Shown: positions 57,545 through 64,000 of the stretch, in pieces
Layout: each line of letters starts with the position of its first letter
Numbering within the stretch: the stretch's first letter is position 1
DNA from: Steromphala cineraria
Taxonomy: Eukaryota > Mollusca > Gastropoda > Trochida > Trochidae
Length of the DNA stretch: 64,000 bases
Reading direction: 5' to 3'
NCBI GenBank assembly: GCA_916613615.1
Contig: OU744731.1
Location: 61,096,880 to 61,160,879, forward strand
Translations under genes and position numbers: made by a program
The notes under the pieces: model-generated
Database searches by the model: none
What the model was told of the DNA's origin: nothing
What the model saw: only the letters and a program-made list of their open reading frames with translations

Positions 57545-59612
57545 CTTATCTCCCGTCGGTACTCAAAACCTCAACCCTTACGAATTGGAAACGCCCATCG
57601 ACTCTTCTCTAGCTTTCGGATTCACTACGCCAGTCACCCCCTCCCCAGTAGGGGGCCGACTGCAACGATTTTCTTGGAACTGGAACCTCATCACTCAAGA
57701 TTCGTGGATAAGATCAGTAATAGCGGAAGGTTACCAGCTCCAGTTTCAGACGCGCCCGCCCCTAGCCATACATCCGCAGGGAAGGAGATATTTCTTACAA
57801 GGGAAGCGTCTGGAAGCTGCTCTACTGGCAATAGAGCAGCTTTGGCTGAAGGAGGCCATTATAGAACTACCCCCAGAGGACACATCTCGGGGCTTTTATT
57901 CTTCAGTCTTCCTCGTACCCAAGCGCGACACGGACGAGATGAGGATGATCATCGACTTAAAGATCCTCAACAAGAACTTTCTCTCACCTCCGCCCAAGTT
58001 TACAATGGAATCCCTCAAGAATGTGAGGAAACTTTTTCAGATGAACAGCAAGTTTATCAGCATGGACTTGAAAGACGCCTACTTAGACGTCCGGATTCAC
58101 AAGCTGTCTCAGAAGTACCTCAGGTTCGCCGTGAACGGGAGACGTTTCCAGTTTCAAGTATTGCCCTTCGGGGTCTCGATTGCTCCTTGGCTCTTCACGA
58201 TGGTTATGAAGCCAGTACTACACTTCCTACATCTGAGAGGCATAGCTATTCACAGGTATCTGGACGACTTCCTGGCAAGACACGTTTCGACAGCAACCCT
58301 CGTCAATCACACCAACTTTGCGATCCACGTGTTCACGCATCTAGGATGGATCATTCATCCGGAAAAATCAGAACTGACACCGTCACCCAGGATCAAGTTC
58401 CTTGGAGCCATCTTGGATGCCGGGAAGGGTTAAATTTTTCCCATTCAGGATCGGTGGATTGTTTTGAGGGACGCCATCTTAGCCCTTCTGGCTTCCCCCG
58501 TAGCTTCTCTAAGGAGATGGATGTCAGTGCTGGGGTCTCTCACTTCAATCCAGACCTTTACGTACAGGGGACGGTTGAACCTCAGGTTTGTTCAAGAATG
58601 GATCAATGCGAACAGGAATCTAGACTTGGACGACAAGTTAACTTGCCCGCCACATGTGTGTCAGGAACTGTCTTGGTGGACGCGGGAATCCAATGTACTC
58701 TCAGGGACTCGCCTCTCGGAACCTGCTCCTCAGCACACCATCTTCACGGATGCTTCCCACGAAGGGTGGGGTGCTCACCTAGACGATCTCGAGGCCCAAG
58801 GGGTATGGACGTTACAAGAATCGTCCCTACACATAAACTTGCTAGAGATGATAGCAGCAATCAAGGCTCTCGACAAGTGGTGGAAGCTACTGTTCAAGAC
58901 CGAAGTTATGATTGCATCAGACAACGCCACGGTAGTAGCGTACGTGAACAAGCAGGGTGGCACCAAGTCTCAGAGTTTAATGACGCTAACACGACGACTT
59001 TTTGCGCTGGCAGACCAGTGCAAGATGAACATAAGAGCCAGACATATTCCAGGCAAGCTCAATGTACGAGCGGACTCGTTGTCAAGGGCATCTCAAGTGA
59101 TACAGAAGGAATGGACGCTACACAAGGAGGCCTTCCAGCTCATATCACTCAAGTGGGAGACTCCTTCCATCGACCTCTTCACAACAGTCAGATATCACCA
59201 GTTGCCGACGTATATCAGCCCCATTCCGGATCCGAATGCCTGGGCAGTGGAAGCCCTATCAGTGTCTTGGGAAGGAATGATTGCGTATGCATATCCTCCG
59301 ACGAAGATAATCCCGGATGTTCTAGCCAAGATAGCATTACAGGATTGCCTAGTTTACCTGGTAGCTCCAGCCTGGCCAACAAGGACGTGGTTTCCCAGCC
59401 TTCTAGATCTGTTAACGGATTATCCACTCAAGCTCCCCGATTGGAACAATCTGCTATATCAACCTCAGTCAGGAAGGACACACGGGAATCTACAGATGCT
59501 CAATCTTCACGTGTGGATGTTATCACGCAATCTCTCAAAGGCCAAGGTTTCGGGGAGAGTCTTCGTCAGCTATTGTCGCCTCTATCAGACCCTCTACCGC
59601 CAGATTATATGA
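57498..59612 (+). pseudogene. DIRS reverse transcriptase / RNase H / Dam-like methyltransferase ORF, one in-frame stop
   Basis: One continuous frame overlaps the gag 3' end, broken only by TAA at 58431-58433. RT: MRMIIDLKILNKNF, FISMDLKDAYLDVRI (first catalytic Asp), FQFQVLPFGVSIAPWLFT, and HRYLDDFLA (catalytic Asp pair). RNase H: HTIFTDASHEGWGAHL (Asp), LHINLLEMIAAIKAL (Glu), IASDNATVVAYVNKQGG (Asp) and IPGKLNVRADSLSR (Asp). After it, PSIDLFTTVRYHQLPTYISP, NAWAVEALSVSWEG, AYAYPPTKII and APAWPTRTWFPSLL correspond to the methyltransferase-like domain of DIRS elements; the PPT motif takes the place of the phage Dam NPPY-type motif. The stop falls between the RT thumb and RNase H. Apart from the stop, all catalytic residues are present. 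Confidence 0.9.
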
Positions 59613-60578
59613 CGCCAAATGGAGAGTTTTCACGAATTGGAGAGAACGAGGAGATCTTTTAGCTAAGCCAATTTCGATCCCTATGATCGCGGACTTCCTT
59701 TTTTATTTGAGAAATGAAAGAAAACTGAAGCATGGAACGATTGAGGGATATAGATCGGCCATAGCGTCAGTGTGTGATGTTCGGGGCTTGTCAGTGGGAA
59801 CTGACACGTCGCTCCATAAGATGATCAGATCTTTCCAACTTAAAGATATAACGTCGCCTTCAATTTTCCCCAAATGGGACCTTTGCGTAGTCTTACAGTC
59901 GTTAATCAAGGCTCCCTATGAACCGTTGAGTTCGGCATCTCTCAAGTGTTTATCGTTTAAGACAGCCTTTCTCCTTGCTTTCGCATCAGCCACACGAGTC
60001 TCAGAATTACACGCAATAGATAATTCTCTATTAAGTTCTCGGAAGGATGGAAGGAAGTGACCTGTCGGGCTCTCCCAGAATTCGTAGCTAAGAACCAGAC
60101 ATCAGCGTCGGGACCACTTGGAAGTAGGGTATATAAGATACCTGCCTTGCCTCCCACAGCTTCTCGTTCAGATAGAAGTAGACTTCTATGTCCCGTTAGA
60201 GCACTCAAGTGGTATCTGCAAAGAACAGCCAATTTTCGAAGGAAGAGAAGGAGACTATTCTTATCTTGCAAGACAGCAGTCGACACAGAGATCTCTAAGA
60301 ATACTATATCTTCCTGGCTAAGGAAAACCATTACCTTCGCATATCAGTCAGTGAATCAGGAAATGGTGAATGTCAAATTCTCACCACACGAAATCAGAGC
60401 TCTAGCTTCCTCTCTAGCCGCTTGGAAATCAGTCTCTCTACAGCAATTGGTGGCATCCTGCCAGTGGAAAGGATCCAACACATTTGTTAACTCTTACCTC
60501 AGGGACGTTGCTCCTTCTCTCAGTGGAATCAGTGAACTGGGACCAGTAGTGGCGGCTCAACATATTACATCTGCTTGA
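59581..60578 (+). pseudogene. DIRS tyrosine recombinase, one frameshift
   Basis: The N-terminal SAM-like part begins about IRPSTARLYDAKWRVFTNWR (59587), upstream of the first ATG at 59683. The frame is open from 59413, so translation probably uses overlap or another start. The catalytic half has LAFASATRVSELHAI (first Arg), then a frame change near 60025-60045, then SPHEIRALASS (HxxR), QWKGSNTFVNSYLRDV (Trp and nucleophilic Tyr) to the stop at 60576-60578. All R-HxxR-W-Y residues are kept. In DIRS elements this enzyme integrates a circular DNA, replacing an integrase. Confidence 0.88.
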
Positions 60579-60601
60579 TCCTCTTCTTCCTATCAAGGAG
60601 A

Positions 60602-60617
60602 GGGGGGGGGGGGGGGG
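60602..60617. repeat. poly-G run in the DIRS 3' region
   Basis: 16 consecutive G just after the recombinase stop. Confidence 0.85.
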
Positions 60618-60817
60618 TCGGGGTCGTCGGCGTCGGAAAGGAATCGACGCCTGATCTTCAGAAACCATTCAAGGTGAGGCCATACTATGACTAGTGTTAT
60701 GGTGATGGTTTCATGATGACAGGAAGGTTATGTACTAATGCACTCGTTGTGGACTGGTAGATCCACCAGATTAACTCATTAATTATCAGCTGTCCCAATA
60801 TGACGTAAGCCGATAAG

Positions 60818-60875
60818 ACCGGAAGTGACGTAATTAAACCGGAAGTGACGTCATCCGGAACCGGAAGTGACGTCA
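60818..60875. promoter_or_regulatory. three ETS/CRE-like composite motifs
   Basis: ACCGGAAGTGACGT(A/C)A occurs at 60818, 60838 and 60860. Each joins an ETS core (CCGGAAGT) to a CRE (TGACGTCA; the first copy has TGACGTAA). A fourth partial ETS core (ATCCGGAA) lies between the last two. They sit between the recombinase stop and the internal complementary region. Confidence 0.55.
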
Positions 60876-61190
60876 TAAGACTGTAGGAAATGATATAAAT
60901 AAGGTCACCCGATAATTATTAAGTTAACGGTACTCGGATAGAAACGTCATATTCGGACATAATACCTAACATATTAACCAGGTGGTATGCACTCACTCTA
61001 AACAGGAATGTACCGGTGATGGTTCAATAAATCATGGGAGTTTGGCATGAGGTGTTGTTGTATTACTTATTTAGAGTACACATTGAGATATGTCCAAACA
61101 GAGGTTTAAGATCATGTATTTGGAACTAATTATTGGCGAGTATATACTGAGACACCCCTGGGTCCCTCCATCCTAGTATTGGGAATTCGG

Positions 61191-61282
61191 GCTCAGAGTG
61201 TCCCAGAGGTATAGTTTACGCCAATAATTAGGAACAATTACATGTATTGTTAGTAATTATTAGTAAACTTACCTCTGGGACA
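61191..61282 (+). repeat. DIRS internal complementary region
   Basis: 61191-61230 is the reverse complement of the left end (ends at CCAATAATTA, matching TAATTATTGG at 55089). 61231-61282 is the reverse complement of the right end (starts GGAACAATTACATGTATTG). The junction at 61230/61231 therefore reproduces the circular joint and fixes both element ends. Confidence 0.92.
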
Positions 61283-61353
61283 ACATATAATCCCACCCTA
61301 AAGTTTTCACTAATTCCTCCCCACGTGTTCCAGGGGATGTCGTTTGAAAGGTA

Positions 61354-61571
61354 CAGAACAGAATATGAAGGAAGGAGGCGTGGCCTACGAAGGGTGATAA
61401 CTCCAGGTTGTAGTGAAGGAGCTGCATACCACTAATGGTAAATATGACTTAGGTTTTTTACTTTATTTTTATTTAGACTTCTGCAAGCACGTTCTGAGGA
61501 ACGAAAAGAGGGCTCAGAGTGTCCCAGAGGTAAGTTTACTAATAATTACTAACAATACATGTAATTGTTCC
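61354..61571 (+). repeat. DIRS right inverted terminal repeat
   Basis: The reverse complement of the left repeat from AGAATATGAAGGAAGGAGG to CAGAGTGTCCCAGAGG, plus an outer extension of about 20 bp (to GTAATTGTTCC) that the left end lacks, as is typical of DIRS right ends. Confidence 0.9.
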
Positions 61572-61950
61572 GAATTTATTTATTATTTAATTACACATGA
61601 CATTTCACTTAAAATTTACCGACCTAAATTTACCCTTACGCAATCTTGTCAACGAGTTGTCTGTCATGTTGACTGTTTCAACGACCTGCTAGAAGGGGGG
61701 TCGCCTTATTAATGAGATATATGATTTGGCAGCAATTTGGGGGGCTGAGAAAGGGGGTCGCCCTATGTACGAGGTCGCCGTATACATTGTAATATACGGT
61801 AATACAAAACAATCCTGTCTGTAAACTCAATTAAACCGAAATTTCAGTAACATATTACAACATATCAGTTGCATATACATATATATCAAGCAACACATAT
61901 GCAATTATACATGCTTTAGGGGGAAATGTCCATCAGCACTAGAGAATCTT
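61572..61950. other. unassigned spacer right of the DIRS element
   Basis: Contains two GGGGGTCGCC motifs (61692, 61751) in a segment resembling 54290-54350. No gene. Confidence 0.45.
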
Positions 61951-62840
61951 CTGGCGTCCGTCCGTCGTCCGTAAACTTTTGACACTTTCAACTTCTCCTG
62001 TGTACAGGTACCTTAGCATATGGAGATTCTAATTTGTAACTTTGGTGACTCTGTGACCCCAAATAGGGTCACAGGGGTCACAACCTTAAAAACCTATTTT
62101 CATCTTCTTCTCCAGTTCTAAATGGACTAGAGAGTTAAAAATGATATGTGCAGACTCCTTGGCCAATAGGGATTCTTAAATGTAGATTTCGTGACCCCAT
62201 GACCCCAAATAGGGTCACAGGGGTCACAACCTTAAAAACCAATTCTCATCTTCTCCAGTTCCAAAAGGAGTAGAGAGTTAATATTGATATGTGCAGACTC
62301 CTTGGACAATGGGAATTCTAATTTGTAACTTTGGTGACCCTGTGACCCCAAATAGGGTCACAGGGGTCACAACCTTAAAAAACTATTTTCATCTTCTTCT
62401 CAAGTTCCAAAAGGTCTAGAGAGCTGAAATTATATGTGCAGACTCCTTGGCCAATGGGGATTCTAATTTGTAGATTTCGTGACCCCATGACCCCAAATAG
62501 GGTCACAGGGGTCACAACCTTAAAAACTTATTTTCATCATCATCTTTAGCTCCAAAAGGTCTATTGAGCTGAAAGACTGCATGTAAACTCCTTGGCCAAT
62601 TGGGATTCTAAACTGTAGGTTTCGTGACCCCATGACCCCAAATAGGGTCACAGGGGTCACAATCTGAAAAACCTATTTTTCTCCATTAGATGACAGTCTA
62701 TGACAAATTTATTTCTCCTTGGATATTTTAGTGTGGACTTCTATCACTGTCAGATATTGGCGATCTAGAAAGTGTTGAATAATAATAAATCATTTGGGTA
62801 AGGAAATTTATTCCGAAATCGTTACATTTGTTTTGTAATT
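61951..62840 (+). mobile_element. HINE-like element, family B, with shared tail
   Basis: Lacks the TTTTTAGCTC terminus. It starts in the microsatellite (GGCGTCCGTCCGTCGTCCG), then five cores as at 50627-52265, then a tail (CTCCATTAGATGACAGTCTA ... TTGTTTTGTAATTTTT) also present at 52263-52395. Confidence 0.7.
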
Positions 62841-63719
62841 TTTAGCTCATCTGGCCTGTAAGGCCCGATGGGCTTATGGCATGGCATGTTGTCCGGCGTC
62901 CCTCCGTCCATCCGTCCGTAAACTTTGTGGAATTTCGAGAGTTGAAAACTGACACTGCTCAAGCTTCATCCGTAATAACAAGAGGTAATAATGATATTCA
63001 TTTATTCTGCATCTATTTATAAGTAGCATATATTGAACTCTAAAAGGCATACCCCTAAAATGTACCAACTTATAATCTAGTTCCCTACAGCTGATATGAT
63101 ATTTGAAGAAGGTCCCACCACAAGCTGAAATTGTTTAGATTTCATTCTTTTTATTAAGATTTGTATAACCATGATCTAAATCACTGTGTTCATGTCTCCA
63201 TTCAAGTATTTCATTTAATTTCGAGTTTCGACTTCCACACCCTAAAAACCTATTTTCATCTTCTTCTCCAGAACCATAAGGCCTAGAAAGCTGAAACTTT
63301 GTGTACAGACTCCTTGAAAAGTGAGGATTATAAATTGTAGCTTTGGTGGCCCTGTGACCCCTAACAAGGGCCACAAGGGCCACGGCCTAAAAACCTAATT
63401 TCATCTTCTTCTCCAGAACCATGAGGCCTAGAAAGCTGAAACTTTGTGTACAGACTCCTTGACTAGTGAGGATTATGAATTGTAGCTTTGGTGGCCCTGT
63501 GACCCCTAATAAGGGCAACAAGAACATCCTTCAAATCTATTTTCATCTTCTTTTCCTGAAGTATAAGGCCTAGAAAACTGAAACTTGTCGCCTATATATA
63601 CTTAATTTTATGATTGGTGAACCCTGTGGCCTCTACAAAGGGGGAATCACATTGGACACACTCTACAGCATAATTGATGATGAAGCCTGATGAGCTACAG
63701 AGCCAATGGCTCTATTTTT
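62839..63719 (+). mobile_element. HINE-like element, family A, split by a ~280 bp insertion
   Basis: The left terminus and microsatellite occupy 62839-62939, the cores and 3' hairpin 63226-63719. Between them, sequence unrelated to the family is flanked by AATTTCGAG on both sides (62931-62939 and 63217-63225), a candidate 9-bp target duplication. Confidence 0.65.
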
Positions 63720-64000
63720 AGCTCATCTGGCCTGTAAGGCCCGATGGGCTTATGACATGGCATGGTGGCCGGCGTCCTTCCATCCGTCCATCTGTCCGTA
63801 AACTTTGTGGAATTTCGACTTCTTCTCCAGAACCATAAGGCCTAGAAAGCTGAAACTTTGTGTACAGACTCCTTAGCTAGTGAGGATTATAAATTGTAGC
63901 TTTGGTGGCCCTGTGACCCCTAATAAGGGCCACAGTGGCCACGCCCAAAAAACCAATTACATCTTCTTCTCCAGAACCATAAGGCCTAGAAAGCTGAAAC
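63715..64000 (+). mobile_element. HINE-like element, family A, runs off the window
   Basis: Starts TTTTTAGCTCATCTGGCCTG in the T run that ends the preceding copy, so the two are head-to-tail. GCGTCCTTCCATCCGTCC microsatellite and two cores before the edge. Confidence 0.75.

Larger units (their letters stand above)
55089..61571 (+). mobile_element. DIRS-type tyrosine-recombinase retrotransposon
   Basis: 6.48 kb bounded by inverted terminal repeats (55089-55286 and 61354-61571). The order is gag-like ORF, RT/RNase H/methyltransferase-like ORF, tyrosine recombinase, then an internal complementary region (61191-61282). This is the canonical DIRS1 layout. There is no LTR, integrase or protease. 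No long target duplication is seen, as expected for integration by a recombinase through a circular intermediate. At least two frame breaks in gag, one stop in the RT ORF and one frame break in the recombinase mean that this copy cannot be autonomous as sequenced, although its termini are intact. Confidence 0.93.

Noticed and set aside
59957..60331. Minus-strand ORF of 124 codons
   Set aside because: Antisense of the tyrosine recombinase; the plus strand has the catalytic motifs.

Overview
The window looks like repeat-rich, AT-rich chromosomal DNA of a bivalve-type mollusc. The taxon is inferred from three things: several dispersed element families with (CCGT)n/(TCCG)n microsatellites and ~145-172 bp tandem cores (the 'pearl'/HINE architecture known from bivalves), a DIRS-type tyrosine-recombinase retrotransposon, and a long intron-rich gene. 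There is no operon-like gene density, no rRNA and no CRISPR array. The species cannot be named from sequence alone.

Layout. 1-30 kb is essentially gene-free mobile-element territory. It holds tandem-core HINE-like elements of four architectures (441-1612, 11188-15212, 19341-21145, 25546-26125, and a pair at 26285-27541 and 28266-29695), two decayed LINE 3' ends on the minus strand (5520-6400, 15680-16485), a FLYWCH zinc-finger element with terminal inverted repeats (9944-10659), several foldback elements (2695-2896, a near-perfect 79-bp-arm palindrome at 9381-9555, 27871-28241), TIR elements (7411-8663, 22525-24201), a TTAA MITE, two arrays of TCTAGA palindromes in opposite orientation, and tRNA-like SINE heads.

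30-53.2 kb holds the one host gene I can support, on the plus strand. Fourteen exons (30002-53191) can be read by eye. Every acceptor and donor agrees in reading phase across all thirteen junctions. One exon encodes an RNA-recognition-type domain ending in the CFENKKRS signature typical of PARP10/PARP14-like mono-ADP-ribosyltransferases. The ART catalytic domain is not in the window, so it would lie downstream or be absent. The most unusual part is exon 4: after an acidic stretch it runs into a 44-unit, 30-bp minisatellite. Almost every unit encodes a Ser/Glu/Gly/Pro decapeptide and also carries a perfect 5' splice-donor consensus (AAG|GTGAGT or AAG|GTAAGT) in the phase needed to splice to the next exon. 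The last recognisable exon has an in-frame TAA. The introns are filled with HINE copies, a MITE, a LINE RNase H fragment and a FLYWCH remnant.

53.2-64 kb is again mobile DNA: a hAT transposase C-terminal fragment (53495-53878) with a 59-bp tandem tail, then a complete-looking but mutated DIRS element (55089-61571) with inverted terminal repeats, gag-like, RT/RNase H/methyltransferase-like and tyrosine-recombinase regions, and an internal complementary region that reads out both element ends. HINE copies follow, the last running off the window end.
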